A DNA stretch of 64,000 bases from Achromobacter kerstersii (GCF_902859595.1 NZ_CADIJQ010000001.1:1922001-1986000); one strand, 5' to 3'. Shown: positions 26,286 to 38,234, counted from the stretch's first letter. Notes: a model not told the origin generated them from the sequence alone. Made by a program: numbers and translations.

Positions 26286-26741
26286 TCAACCCTGCACTGA
26301 CCCCGCGCGCACCTTCTCATCCAGCGCCGCCAGCCCCGCCGCGAAAACGCCCTGGCCCACGGCCTTGGCCACGTCGGCGAGTTCGGCGCCTTCCACGCGG
26401 AAGTCCGCCCACCATTCCACCAGCGTATGGCCGCTTTCGGTGATGGGGCGCAGCGACACGCCGGCGATGTAGTCGCGCATCGGCAAGCTGGTCTCGATGA
26501 TGGAATAGCGCAGCGCCGTGCCGGGGTCGTCCAGCATCAGCAACTGCTCGCGCACAAAGCCCGAGGGCTTGAGCGCCAGATATCGCACGCTGCCCACCGC
26601 GTCGTGGCGACCGTCGGCTTCCAGCCGGCTTTGCGCGATGCCCGGATGCCACCCGGCCAGGCCGTTGAAGTCACGGAACAAGGGCCAAACCTTGTCCAGC
26701 GGCGCGTGGATGATGGCACTGACGTGTACGGTGTGCGGCAT
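26286..26741 (-). CDS. SRPBCC-family (polyketide cyclase-like) protein
   Basis: 151 residues with the START/SRPBCC pattern: an opening strand VHVSAIIHAPLDKVWPLFRDFNGLAGWHPG, a central LRYSIIETSLPMRDYIAGVSLRPI, and a long C-terminal helix ([24 protein letters not shown]). Such proteins bind hydrophobic ligands or cyclise small molecules; no specific role is visible. It starts 11 bases after the TIM-barrel gene with an AAGAGG site, so it is the third gene of the Tm-1-like operon. Confidence 0.8.
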   Translation of the reverse strand: MPHTVHVSAIIHAPLDKVWPLFRDFNGLAGWHPGIAQSRLEADGRHDAVGSVRYLALKPSGFVREQLLMLDDPGTALRYSIIETSLPMRDYIAGVSLRPITESGHTLVEWWADFRVEGAELADVAKAVGQGVFAAGLAALDEKVRAGSVQG

Positions 26742-26752
26742 GGGAACGCCTC

Positions 26753-27583
26753 TTAGAAGGTCAGGTTTTTGAACTCGCGCGTGGCAGCGGTCAGCGCTTG
26801 TTCGGTGGGCAGGCGCTCCATGGAGCTGGCGCCATAGAAACCGTGGCAATGCTTGCAGGCGCGCAGCACGTGCGCGGCGTCGTCAGGCGTGGCGATGGGG
26901 CCGCCATGGCACAGCACGATGATGTCCGGGCGCACGGCCAGTGCGGCTTCGGCGATGCGGTCGATGGCGGCGACGCAGCCGTCCAGCGTCTGCGACGTTT
27001 CGGCGCCGATGGAACCGCCGGTGGTCAGGCCCATGTGCGCGACGATGATGTCGGCGCCCGCTTTCGCCATGGCCACCGCATCGTCTTCGTTGAACACGTA
27101 GGGCGTGGTCAGCATGCCCTTCTTGTGCGCCAGACGGATCATGTCGACTTCCAGCGCATAGCCCATGCCGGTCTCTTCCAGGTTGGCGCGGAAGGTGCCG
27201 TCAATCAAGCCCACGGTGGGAAAGTTCTGCACGCCGGAAAATCCCTGGCGCTTCAGGTCGTCCAGGAACACATCGAAATCGCAGAACGGGTCGGTGCCGT
27301 TCACGCCGGCCAGCACCGGCGTCTGCTTCACCACCGGCAGCACTTCGCGGCCCATGTCGACCACGATCTCGTTGGCGTTGCCGTAGGCCAGCAAGCCGGC
27401 CAGCGAGCCCCGGCCGGCCATGCGGTAGCGGCCCGAGTTATAGATCACGATCAGGTCGATGCCGCCCGCTTCTTCGCACTTGGCTGACAGCCCCGTGCCT
27501 GCGCCGCCGCCCACGATGGGCGTGCGCGCGCGCACCATGGCGCGAAACTTGTCCAGCAGCTCGTTACGGTCAAAACGCGGCAT
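26753..27583 (-). CDS. TIM-barrel protein of the PEP-hydrolase-like family
   Basis: 276 residues of the phosphoenolpyruvate-hydrolase-like TIM-barrel family. Glycine-rich and acidic loop motifs are clear: [34 protein letters not shown] at the N-terminus in pieces, [25 protein letters not shown], and [12 protein letters not shown]. The enzymatic activity is not established for most members. It is adjacent to the Tm-1-like gene; the two correspond to the C-terminal and N-terminal parts of the plant Tm-1 protein. It starts 11 bases downstream of that gene with AAGGA at the right distance. Confidence 0.88.
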   Translation of the reverse strand: MPRFDRNELLDKFRAMVRARTPIVGGGAGTGLSAKCEEAGGIDLIVIYNSGRYRMAGRGSLAGLLAYGNANEIVVDMGREVLPVVKQTPVLAGVNGTDPFCDFDVFLDDLKRQGFSGVQNFPTVGLIDGTFRANLEETGMGYALEVDMIRLAHKKGMLTTPYVFNEDDAVAMAKAGADIIVAHMGLTTGGSIGAETSQTLDGCVAAIDRIAEAALAVRPDIIVLCHGGPIATPDDAAHVLRACKHCHGFYGASSMERLPTEQALTAATREFKNLTF

Positions 27584-27594
27584 GACGGCAATCC

Positions 27595-28809
27595 TTAGTG
27601 TGTAGCAATGTCAAGAAAGTGATCGACCGCCGTCTTGGCGAACAGCGGGTCGTTGATGTGGCACGGCACGCGCACCAGGCGGCGGTTGGGCGTCTGCACC
27701 AGATGCGCTTCCAGCGCGGCGAATAAGGCGGCATCGGCCTCGGGGTTCCAGAACGCCTGGCCCGGCGCGTCCAGCGCCGAAACGCCGCCTTCGGGAATCA
27801 AAAAGCGCACCGGCCCGTTGCATTGATTCAGCCTCGCGGCGATCCATTCGCCCTGCCGCGTGTTTTCCTCGACCGTGGTGCGCATCAGCGTCACCTGCGG
27901 ATTGTGCGGATAGAACTGGCGGCCTTGATAGCGTTCGGGAATGGTCTCCATACCGCCAAAATTCACCATGTCCAGCGCGCCGCAAGATCCAACATAAGGC
28001 GCGCCCGTGCGCGCCACCGCGCCGAAGCGGTCTTCGGTGCAGGCCAAGACGCCGCCGAACAGGAAGTCGCACACTTCCGTTGTCGTCAGGTCCAGCACGC
28101 CGCCCAGCAGATGGCTGTCCAGCAGCTTTTCCATCGACTGCCCGCCCGTGCCCGTGGCGTGAAATACCAGGCAGTCGTAGCGCGATTCCAGCAAAGGCGT
28201 TACCTGCTGCACGCAGGCGGTCGTCACACCGAACATGGTGATGCCAACGGCAGGCCGGCTGTCGTCTTCGGCAGCAATGCTATCCGCCATCCGGAACGCG
28301 CCTGCGACGGCGCCTGCCGCATTGGCCAGCACGCGGCGTGAAATGCGGTTAAGACCGGCCACGTCGGTCACGGAATACATCATGGCGATATCAGAGGGCC
28401 CGACATACGGCGCGACATTGCCCGAGGCCATCGTCGACACCATCAGTTTGGGCGTGCCGATGGGCATGGCTCGCATCGCGGGGGTGATCAGCGCGGTGCC
28501 GCCCGAGCCGCCCAGGCCCAGCATGGCGCCAATGCCGTCATGGCCGGCCGCATAGCGCTCAAAGGCCAGCGCCATGGCGGCGATTGCGGTGCCGCGGTCG
28601 CCGGTGAAGACGGCGTCAACGCCATCGGGATGGCTGCGCGCCACCTCTTGCGCCTGCACCTGCGCCGCGCTGGCGGCGCCCGAGGTGGACACGTCTACCG
28701 ACACCACGTCCAGCCCGTCGCGCTTGAGCAGATTCACGACGTACTCGGCTTCGTGGCCCTTGGTGTCGTAGGTGGCGGCAACAAAGACCCGCCGATTCGA
28801 ATGCGTCAT
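27595..28809 (-). CDS. Tm-1-like ATP-binding domain protein (UPF0261)
   Basis: 404 residues of the UPF0261 family, homologous to the N-terminal domain of tomato Tm-1, which binds ATP and a viral replicase. Visible marks are [52 protein letters not shown], and [16 protein letters not shown] with [15 protein letters not shown], all typical of the family. The bacterial function is unknown. It is the first gene of a leftward operon with the TIM-barrel and SRPBCC genes and is divergent from a TetR-type regulator gene. Confidence 0.9.
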   Translation of the reverse strand: MTHSNRRVFVAATYDTKGHEAEYVVNLLKRDGLDVVSVDVSTSGAASAAQVQAQEVARSHPDGVDAVFTGDRGTAIAAMALAFERYAAGHDGIGAMLGLGGSGGTALITPAMRAMPIGTPKLMVSTMASGNVAPYVGPSDIAMMYSVTDVAGLNRISRRVLANAAGAVAGAFRMADSIAAEDDSRPAVGITMFGVTTACVQQVTPLLESRYDCLVFHATGTGGQSMEKLLDSHLLGGVLDLTTTEVCDFLFGGVLACTEDRFGAVARTGAPYVGSCGALDMVNFGGMETIPERYQGRQFYPHNPQVTLMRTTVEENTRQGEWIAARLNQCNGPVRFLIPEGGVSALDAPGQAFWNPEADAALFAALEAHLVQTPNRRLVRVPCHINDPLFAKTAVDHFLDIATH

Positions 28810-28881
28810 GGCTCCTCCGCGGGCGGCTACACTCGGTGCGCGCCTCGATATGTGAGGCCGCTAGGCCTGTAGAATCAAGAA

Positions 28882-29619
28882 ATGAGACGAAAGAATCATA
28901 CTGAGACACCTGTCTCACGTCAAACCTTAGCCCCTGCCAAACCCGCCGCCGGATCGGGCGCGGCTGCCCGCCTGATCGCACCCGCCAGCCCGCAGGCCGC
29001 GGCCAGCGGCGAACCGCCTCACGGCCCGCGCGCCCGCATGCGCAAGACGCTGCTGGACGCCGCGCAGCAGTTGATGGCTCAAGGCATTACGCCATCGGTC
29101 GCGGAACTGGCCGAACACGCCCAGGTATCGCGCGCCACCGCCTACCGCTACTTTCCCAGCCAAAGCGCGCTGATCGCCGCCGTGGTGGACGAGAGCCTGG
29201 GCCCCATCCTGGCGTGGGACTCCACCGCGCCGGATGCCGCGACGCGGGTCGATGAGCTGCTGCGCTTTGCCTACCCCCGGCTGGCATCGCACGAAGCGCC
29301 GCTGCGCGCCGCCATCATGGTGTCTTTGCAGCAGCACGCCGAAGCCGCTGCGGGCAAGTCCACCGCCGAACCGCGATTGGTGCGCGGCCACCGTGTCGAC
29401 ATCCTGAAGCGCGCCATCGCGCCGTTGGCGGCAGAGCTGTCGGCGGCCGAGCAGGCGCGCGTGGCGCAAGCGTTGTCGCTGGTGTACGGCACGGAGGTGT
29501 TTCTGGTGTTGAAAGACATCTGGAATCTGGACCTGCCCGCGGTGACGGACGTGGTGCGCTGGACGGCCAACGCCATCATCAACCAGGCGCTGGCGGACGC
29601 GAACGCAGCGAAGCCGTAG
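28882..29619 (+). CDS. TetR-family regulator
   Basis: 245 residues if read from the ATG at 28882. The DNA-binding domain is residues about 50-100 (RKTLLDAAQQLMAQGITP, VAELAEHAQVSRATAYRYFPSQSALIAAVV in order), followed by an all-helical ligand domain. The first 50 residues are Ala/Pro-rich and unlike the family, and a palindrome lies within them, so the true start may be further in, for example the ATG at 29038. It is divergent from the Tm-1-like operon and probably represses it. Confidence 0.85.
   Translation: MRRKNHTETPVSRQTLAPAKPAAGSGAAARLIAPASPQAAASGEPPHGPRARMRKTLLDAAQQLMAQGITPSVAELAEHAQVSRATAYRYFPSQSALIAAVVDESLGPILAWDSTAPDAATRVDELLRFAYPRLASHEAPLRAAIMVSLQQHAEAAAGKSTAEPRLVRGHRVDILKRAIAPLAAELSAAEQARVAQALSLVYGTEVFLVLKDIWNLDLPAVTDVVRWTANAIINQALADANAAKP
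28902..28917. promoter_or_regulatory. 16-bp palindrome TGAGACACCTGTCTCA, candidate TetR operator
   Basis: A perfect inverted repeat of TGAGACA with a 2-base centre, about 95 bases from the Tm-1-like gene start and inside the annotated 5' end of the TetR gene. A further half-site TGAGAC starts at 28882. Size and symmetry fit a TetR operator. Confidence 0.6.
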
Positions 29620-29720
29620 CCCCTGACGCGCGGCTGTCATGGCCGCGTCACCCGCCGCCTGCATAGTTCCGCGTTTTGCGGCCATGCCTTTCGCATGCCG
29701 CCAAACGTTGGAGTGTGTCC

Positions 29721-31382
29721 ATGCAGTTCGAAGTATCCCGCTTGCGGCGGGCCATCATGCCCTTGTCGCTGGCTTGCGTCACCCTGTTGAGCGCGTGCGG
29801 CGGCAGTGATGACGATGACGAAACCGTGACAGCGCCCACCCCGCCGGCCGTCACCGAACCCGCGCCGCCCGTTGAGCCGAAGCCGCCGGTTGAAACCGGC
29901 GCCTGGAGCGCGGGCGACCTGCATGTGCACACGTACCAATCGGACGACGCGCAAGTCAGCCTGGAAAGCGCGCTGGACCAGGCCTTTGACCGCTACAAGC
30001 TGGACTGGGCCGCCATTTCGAACCACTTGCGCCTGTCTGGCCGTGACCACACCGGCACCGCGCTGGCAGGCGGCTCCATTCCGTTTTCCAGCGGCATGGC
30101 GCAGTACGAAGTGCCTTTCATCCAAAGCGCGCAGGCCGCAGGCCGCTATGTCGGCAAGATCATCTTCTCGTCGTTCGAATGGGACATGCCCACGCATGAC
30201 CACGTGAACATCGGCATTGGCACAAACGACCCGATGTCGGCCAAGTCGCTGCAAGCGGTGGCCGAATTCGAATACCTGTTCACCAACCGCGACCCCGCGC
30301 TGTTCGACCCGCTGCTGGTATCGCGCTTGTCGGGCGAAACCCGCGCGTTCACCACGCATGCCGATTCGCTGGCCGCGCTGAAGTGGCTGCGCGACAAGCA
30401 CCCCGACAGCTACATGCTGCTGAATCACCCGTCGCGCTATGCCGGCAAGTACACGGTCGCGCAACTGCGCGAGATGAACGACCTGGCTCCGTCCGTCTTC
30501 TTCGCCATTGAAGGCATGGTGGGCAACCAGATGGAGCCGGACCGCGGCGGCTACGCCACGGCCTACACCAACGCCTTCCTGCCCAACCGCACGTATGGCG
30601 GCGTGGACTATCTGGTCGCGCACTTGGGCGGCACGTGGGACGCGCTGTTGGGTGAAGGCCGGCGCATCTGGACGGTGGCTGATTCCGACTTCCACTTCCG
30701 CACCGCATCGGGCCTGTACAGCTCTGGCTACGCGCCCGGCGAATACGCCAAGACGCACGTCTGGAAAGACGGCAACGACATGGCGGCCGTGGTCGCGGGC
30801 TTGAAGAGCGGCCGCGTGTTCGGTGTGTTCGGCGACCTGATCGACGCGCTGGACTTCCAGGCCAAGGGCGCGGCGGGCGCTGTGCACATGGGCGGCGAAC
30901 TGCAAGCCGCCAAGGGCGAGAAAGTGGAAGTCACCATCCGCTTTCGCAGCCCCGACAGCAACCACTACGAATACCCGATCGAAAGCGGCAACCCGACCTA
31001 CGTGAAGCCCACCGTCAACCACGTGGACCTGATCGTGGGCGACGTGGGCACGCGCGCCGCCGCCGGCACCGCGGGTTACGACGCCGACACCAACCCCACG
31101 ACCCGCGTGCTGGCTCGCTTCACGCGCGCCGATTGGACGGTGGACGCCGAAGGCTACAACGTCATCAAGACGACGGTGACGGCGGACAAGAGCCAGTACC
31201 TGCGCTTGCGCGGCACGAACCTGGGCGTGGACGTGGCGGGCGAAACGGCAGCGGGCGAACCGCTGCCCGACGCCAAGGTGGACCTGGCGGATAACGCCGC
31301 CCGCTTCAACGCCATCAACGCGCGCAACTACAACGACCTGTGGTTCTACTCGAACCCGGTGTTCGTGACGGTCGCGCAGTAA
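29721..31382 (+). CDS. PHP-domain-like lipoprotein
   Basis: 553 residues. The N-terminus is a lipoprotein signal peptide with the box L-L-S-A-C (lipidated C26), then an acidic and Pro-rich linker (about 28-60). From residue 64 a PHP/amidohydrolase-like metal site begins with GDLHVHTYQSDDAQ (H-x-H at 68-70), followed by AISNHLRLSGRDH, SFEWDMPTHDHVNIG, LLNHPSR and VADSDFHF, which supply further His and Asp ligands. A C-terminal beta-rich region ends at 553. A secreted metal-dependent phosphoesterase is likely; the substrate is unknown. GGAG before the ATG at 29721 supports the start. Confidence 0.82.
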   Translation: MQFEVSRLRRAIMPLSLACVTLLSACGGSDDDDETVTAPTPPAVTEPAPPVEPKPPVETGAWSAGDLHVHTYQSDDAQVSLESALDQAFDRYKLDWAAISNHLRLSGRDHTGTALAGGSIPFSSGMAQYEVPFIQSAQAAGRYVGKIIFSSFEWDMPTHDHVNIGIGTNDPMSAKSLQAVAEFEYLFTNRDPALFDPLLVSRLSGETRAFTTHADSLAALKWLRDKHPDSYMLLNHPSRYAGKYTVAQLREMNDLAPSVFFAIEGMVGNQMEPDRGGYATAYTNAFLPNRTYGGVDYLVAHLGGTWDALLGEGRRIWTVADSDFHFRTASGLYSSGYAPGEYAKTHVWKDGNDMAAVVAGLKSGRVFGVFGDLIDALDFQAKGAAGAVHMGGELQAAKGEKVEVTIRFRSPDSNHYEYPIESGNPTYVKPTVNHVDLIVGDVGTRAAAGTAGYDADTNPTTRVLARFTRADWTVDAEGYNVIKTTVTADKSQYLRLRGTNLGVDVAGETAAGEPLPDAKVDLADNAARFNAINARNYNDLWFYSNPVFVTVAQ

Positions 31383-31423
31383 CGCTGGTGGAAGCAGACT
31401 GGATGTGAATCCCGTCGCAGGCA

Positions 31424-31460
31424 AAAAAAAGCCCAGCGCACACATGGCGCTGGGCTTTTT
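31424..31460. terminator. bidirectional rho-independent terminator
   Basis: An A-run, stem GCCCAGCGC (31431-31439) with GCGCTGGGC (31447-31455), then TTTTT. It separates the convergent PHP-lipoprotein and clpB genes. Confidence 0.92.
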
Positions 31461-31472
31461 CGTTTGCAGCAC

Positions 31473-34079
<2,607 letters not shown>

Positions 34080-34140
34080 AATGGTCGTTTGGCTTGTTGG
34101 GGAGCCTGACCGATACGTGCCGGCTGGCTCGATATCCTGA

Positions 34141-34168
34141 ATATGCGGTCGGATGAGAGAATTTCAAC
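34141..34168 (-). promoter_or_regulatory. sigma-32 heat-shock promoter of clpB
   Basis: On the minus strand GTTGAAA (34168-34162), 13 bases, then CCGCATAT (34148-34141). This matches the sigma-32 consensus CTTGAAA-N(11-16)-CCCCATNT at 6/7 and, with the N position free, at all but one of the -10 bases. Position and spacing are right for clpB. Confidence 0.8.
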
Positions 34169-34198
34169 ACCTGCCGCACACGGGTTTGCTTCGACATT

Positions 34199-34270
34199 CA
34201 TTCAGACGTGCATTCAGACGTGCATTCAGACGCAGATCCAGACATCTATCCAGACATCCATCCGGACATG
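34199..34270. repeat. 12-bp tandem repeat, six copies
   Basis: CATTCAGACGTG, CATTCAGACGTG, CATTCAGACGCA, GATCCAGACATC, TATCCAGACATC and CATCCGGACATG: six units of exactly 12 bases between the clpB promoter and the gamma-glutamylcyclotransferase start at 34288. Confidence 0.8.
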
Positions 34271-34287
34271 GATCAATAAACCGACCT

Positions 34288-34725
34288 ATGAGCATATACG
34301 TTTTTGTCTACGGCACCCTACGTGCCGGCGAAATCAATGACCTGGCCAAAGCCGCCGCCCAGCGCGGGCTGCCCGCCGCCGAATGGGTCGGCGCGGCCAC
34401 CGTGCCGGGCGTGCTGGTCGACTTCGGCGACTGGCCCGGGCTGATCCCGGTGGCCGATGGGCGGCGGGTGCGCGGCGACGTCTACCGGGTCGATCCCGGC
34501 CTGATCGCCTTGATGGACGAGATCGAAGAATATGTGCCCGGCCAGCCCTGCTGTTTTGTGCGCCGCGACGTCACCGCGCGCCTGGATACGCCCGCCGACG
34601 GCGTCCATGACATCGCCTGCCAGTACTACCCGATCGACCCCGCGCTGCGAGCCGCAGCCATCGATATCGCGGGCGACGACTGGATCGCGCACCGCCGCAG
34701 CCGAACCGGTGGAGACGCCCCGTAA
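34288..34725 (+). CDS. gamma-glutamylcyclotransferase-family protein
   Basis: 145 residues of the GGCT-like fold. The N-terminal substrate loop VFVYGTLRAGE is the family hallmark, and the catalytic acid is probably a Glu in DEIEEYVPG. Members release 5-oxoproline from gamma-glutamyl amines or peptides, or have unassigned roles. I start at the ATG at 34288, where the YGTLR motif begins; an upstream frame from 34153 reads the 12-bp repeat as Arg-rich peptide and is unlikely to be real. Confidence 0.88.
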   Translation: MSIYVFVYGTLRAGEINDLAKAAAQRGLPAAEWVGAATVPGVLVDFGDWPGLIPVADGRRVRGDVYRVDPGLIALMDEIEEYVPGQPCCFVRRDVTARLDTPADGVHDIACQYYPIDPALRAAAIDIAGDDWIAHRRSRTGGDAP

Positions 34726-34824
34726 GACGGGCGTAGTAACAACCGACTACAATGGAATTTGTCTTCACGCTTTTACACCCGTCCCTGCCCTTTGCGGTGC
34801 GACGGGCACTCTAGAGGTCATCGT

Positions 34825-35553
34825 ATGCAAAAACGGGTTCCCGTTGCCCCTGATGCCGCCCACTGTTCCACCTGCATGTTGGGCCACGTGTGTGTTCCCG
34901 TGGGCATGGCTGCCGCCGAAGTGGAAAAGCTGGACGAGCTGGTGAAAGAGCGTGTGCGCCTGGAAAAGGGCAAAACGCTGTATTCGCTGGATCAACCGCT
35001 GGACGCCGTTTATGGCGTGCGTTTCGGCAGCATCAAGACTCAGCTCGAAGACGCCACCGGCCAGATTCAAATCACCGGTTTTCACCTGCCCGGCGAAATC
35101 GTCGGCATGGACGGCATGCTGGACAGCAAGCACGTGTCCGCCGCCGTGGCGCTGGAAGACTCCGAAGTCTGCGTCATCCGCCTGACCGAAGTCGACCGCG
35201 TCGCGACGCACCTGCCGTCGCTGCAACAGCAATTCCGCCGTCTGATGAGCCGCGAAATCACGCGTTCGCATCAGATGCTGGCGTCGCTGGGCTCGATGCG
35301 CTCTGAACAGCGCCTGGCCGCTTTCCTCCTGAACCTGTCGCAACGTTATGCCTCGCTGGGCTACTCGTCGACCGAGTTCGTGCTGCGCATGAGCCGCGAA
35401 GAAATCGGCAACTTCCTGGGCCTGACCTTGGAAACCGTCAGCCGATTGTTCTCGCGTTTCGCACGTGAGGGCCTGATCAAGATCAACCAGCGCGAAGTCC
35501 GCATCCTGGACTTGCCCGCGCTCAAGCAGCTGCTGGGTCACGAGGGCTGCTGA
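34825..35553 (+). CDS. fnr: Fnr-type oxygen-sensing regulator (Btr/Anr-like)
   Basis: 242 residues. An N-terminal cysteine cluster C14-x2-C17-x5-C23 plus C116 can hold the [4Fe-4S] cluster of FNR proteins; then come the cAMP-binding fold, a dimerisation helix, and the helix-turn-helix EEIGNFLGLTLETVSRLFSRF with the E-SR residues that read the TTGAT half-site. It switches gene expression at low oxygen. GAGG lies before the ATG at 34825. A TACAAT hexamer at 34748-34753 is a possible -10. Confidence 0.94.
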   Translation: MQKRVPVAPDAAHCSTCMLGHVCVPVGMAAAEVEKLDELVKERVRLEKGKTLYSLDQPLDAVYGVRFGSIKTQLEDATGQIQITGFHLPGEIVGMDGMLDSKHVSAAVALEDSEVCVIRLTEVDRVATHLPSLQQQFRRLMSREITRSHQMLASLGSMRSEQRLAAFLLNLSQRYASLGYSSTEFVLRMSREEIGNFLGLTLETVSRLFSRFAREGLIKINQREVRILDLPALKQLLGHEGC

Positions 35554-35567
35554 TTACCCGCCGCGCC

Positions 35568-36815
35568 ATGCGCCGCGCACCTGCCTCTTCCGTCTCCCAC
35601 CGCTCCCACGCTACACACGCCGCAGCGCGCCGAGCGTCCGGGCGCCGGCTGGGTGCGGCGCTGGCCTTGATTGCCGTGCTCGCCCCCTGGGCCGCGCATG
35701 CGCAGACGCCGCTGCCTGACCCCTACGATTACGACGAGGCCGTGCCCGCGCCCAAACGCGCCGCGCCCTTGCGCTGGCAAACCGTAGAGCTGGGCAAACC
35801 CGGCCATAAATACAAAATTCCGGTCTACGCCAATCGCAATCTGACGAAAGACGACCTGCGCGACATCAAGCAGGTCATCGTCATCATCCACGGCGTCAAA
35901 CGCGATGCCGACCGCTATTACGAAACCGCCGCCGAGCTGCTGACGCACAACCCCGACCGGGCGCGCGACACGCTGATTCTGGCGCCGCGCTTCTCCGGCT
36001 CCATTGATTCAGGGTTTGGCGGCATGGCCGCGTGGCGCAAGTCCAGCTGGGAAGACGGCGATGAAAGCGTGCAGGCCAGCGGCCGCCCCGCGCCCGTCTC
36101 GTCGTTCCAGGTGCTGGACGACCTGCTGCGCAGTCTGGACGACCGCAAGCGCCTGCCCACGCTGGCCAGCATCGTGCTGGCCGGGCACTCGGCCGGCGGC
36201 CAATTGGTGCAGCGCTATGCCGTGCTGAACAACGTCGACGGCCCGCTGCGGCGCGATGGCCTGGCCCTGCGCTACGTCATCGCCAACCCCTCGTCCTACC
36301 TGTACCTGACCAACGAACGGCCGCGCGCCGATGGCAAGGGCTACGCGCCCTACGAACGCGGCATCTGCCCCACCTACAACCAGTACAAGTACGGCACGGA
36401 CAAGCTGCCCGCGTACGTATCCGCCTATGTGTCGGGGTCGGTATCTCCCAATGCGCGCGACACCGACGACACCCGGCTCTTTGTCCGCTACGCCGCGCGC
36501 GACGTCATCTATCTGCTGGGCGGCGCCGACAACAACCCCGAACACCGGCTGCTGGACAAGACCTGCGGCGCCGAAGCGCAAGGCGCCACGCGGCTGGCTC
36601 GCGGCACGGGCTACCTGCAATACGAATACGTGCTGGCCGCCCGTGGCCCCAAACCCGTCACGCTGCATCGCAGCAGCTTCGAAGTGGGCGGCGTGGGGCA
36701 CGACAACGCGCGCATGTTCGGCTCGGTCTGCGGCGCACAAGCGCTGTTGGGCAGCGGCGCGCAAACAGGCGACCGCGCCGCCGCGTGCGACATCATCAAG
36801 CCGCGCGGCCGCTAA
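35568..36815 (+). CDS. secreted alpha/beta-hydrolase-fold protein
   Basis: 415 residues with an Arg-rich n-region and hydrophobic core (about 28-45), then a cleavage site near AHA-Q. The hydrolase core shows the strand VIVIIHGVKRDADRYY (oxyanion HG), the nucleophile elbow LAGHSAGGQ with S208, and a C-terminal GGVGHDNARMF His. The overall pattern resembles periplasmic esterase-like proteins of unknown substrate. It begins 14 bases after the fnr stop with no evident ribosome-binding site, so read-through from fnr is possible. Confidence 0.82.
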   Translation: MRRAPASSVSHRSHATHAAARRASGRRLGAALALIAVLAPWAAHAQTPLPDPYDYDEAVPAPKRAAPLRWQTVELGKPGHKYKIPVYANRNLTKDDLRDIKQVIVIIHGVKRDADRYYETAAELLTHNPDRARDTLILAPRFSGSIDSGFGGMAAWRKSSWEDGDESVQASGRPAPVSSFQVLDDLLRSLDDRKRLPTLASIVLAGHSAGGQLVQRYAVLNNVDGPLRRDGLALRYVIANPSSYLYLTNERPRADGKGYAPYERGICPTYNQYKYGTDKLPAYVSAYVSGSVSPNARDTDDTRLFVRYAARDVIYLLGGADNNPEHRLLDKTCGAEAQGATRLARGTGYLQYEYVLAARGPKPVTLHRSSFEVGGVGHDNARMFGSVCGAQALLGSGAQTGDRAAACDIIKPRGR

Positions 36816-36910
36816 GCCTGACATTTTCCTGAATAACAACTATTTACCGGTGCTGCATTTCGCGCCGGGCAGGCGCAAGATACGTCAACGAGTTCCTCCC
36901 GAGAGCCGCT

Positions 36911-38212
36911 ATGACGCAAACGTATCTCGACATGCCCGACGCAAAGCGCCGCATCAAGGCCATCTTCGTCGGCTCCATGGGCAACCTGGTTGAGTGGTAC
37001 GACTTCTACGCCTACACCGCCTTCGCCCTGTACTTCGCCCCCGCCTTTTTCCCGTCGCACGATCCCGTCGTCCAGCAACTGAATGCCGCCACGCTGTTTG
37101 CGGCCGGCTTCATCGTGCGTCCGCTGGGCGGGTGGCTGTTCGGCCATATTGCCGACCGGCACGGGCGCCGAATATCGCTGATGGTGTCGGTGGTGATGAT
37201 GTGCGTGGGCTCGCTGATCATCGCCGTCACGCCTACCTACGCCAGCATCGGTTTCGCCGCGCCCGCGCTGCTGGCGCTGGCCCGCGTGATCGAAGGCTTG
37301 AGCCTGGGCGGCGAGTACGGCGCCAGCGCCACCTACCTGACCGAGATCGCCGACCCCGAGCATCGCGGCTTTTATTCCAGCTTCCAGTACGTGACGCTGA
37401 TCGGCGGACAGCTCTGCGCGATCCTGGTGCTGCTGCTCTTGCAGAACGTGTTCCTGACCCACGAACAACTGGTCGAATGGGGCTGGCGCATTCCCTTCGT
37501 GATCGGCGCCATGCTGGCGATTGTGACCGCGCTGATGCGGCGCGACATGCCCGAGACCGACTCGTACAAGGAAGCCCAGAAGACCAAGCCGAAAACGAGT
37601 TCGCTGCGCGGCCTGACGAAGTATCCGCGTGAAGTGGCCATCGTCGTCGGGCTGACCGCGGGCGGCACCGCGGCCTTCTACACGTTCACGACGTACATGC
37701 AGACCTTCGTGCGCCAGACGTCGGGCTTTTCCGACATCACCACCACCTACATCATCGCGGCCTCGCTCATCTTCGCCCTGATCCTGCAACCGCTGTATGG
37801 CGCGCTGTCGGACAAGGTCGGCCGCAAGCCGCTCCTGATCTTCTTCGGCGTGGCGGGCGCGCTGCTGACCGTGCCCATCCTGATGACCTTGTCGCATACG
37901 CGTTCGCCGTTCATCGCCTTCCTGCTGATCTGCGGCGCGTGGGTGTTCACGGCGGGCTACACGTCCATCAACGCGGTGGTGAAGGCCGAACTGTTCCCCA
38001 CGAACATCCGCGCAACAGGCGTGGCCGTGCCTTACGCCGTGACCGTGTCCATCTTCGGCGGCACGGCCCCGGCCATTGCGCTGTTCTTCAAGCAGCAAGG
38101 GCATGAAGAGTGGTTCTACTACTACCTGGCCGGCGTGATCTTTGTGTCTCTGCTGGTCTACGCCACGATGCGCGACACCAAACATCAATCGGCCATGCAC
38201 CGGCACGACTGA
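36911..38212 (+). CDS. kgtP: MHS-family MFS permease, KgtP-like
   Basis: 433 residues with twelve hydrophobic helices and the metabolite:H+ symporter signatures: GNLVEWYDFYAYTAFALYFAP in helix 1 in pieces, the loop motif RPLGGWLFGHIADRHGRR, and RVIEGLSLGGEYGASATYLTE. It resembles the alpha-ketoglutarate permease KgtP; shikimate or citrate carriers are close alternatives. GAGAG precedes the ATG. A strong terminator follows. Confidence 0.85.
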   Translation: MTQTYLDMPDAKRRIKAIFVGSMGNLVEWYDFYAYTAFALYFAPAFFPSHDPVVQQLNAATLFAAGFIVRPLGGWLFGHIADRHGRRISLMVSVVMMCVGSLIIAVTPTYASIGFAAPALLALARVIEGLSLGGEYGASATYLTEIADPEHRGFYSSFQYVTLIGGQLCAILVLLLLQNVFLTHEQLVEWGWRIPFVIGAMLAIVTALMRRDMPETDSYKEAQKTKPKTSSLRGLTKYPREVAIVVGLTAGGTAAFYTFTTYMQTFVRQTSGFSDITTTYIIAASLIFALILQPLYGALSDKVGRKPLLIFFGVAGALLTVPILMTLSHTRSPFIAFLLICGAWVFTAGYTSINAVVKAELFPTNIRATGVAVPYAVTVSIFGGTAPAIALFFKQQGHEEWFYYYLAGVIFVSLLVYATMRDTKHQSAMHRHD

Positions 38213-38234
38213 GCCCTTCGGGAAATTCCCAATG

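Noticed and set aside
34153..34287. N-terminal extension of the gamma-glutamylcyclotransferase through the 12-bp repeat
   Set aside because: It reads as Arg/His-rich low complexity; the family starts at the YGTLR region.
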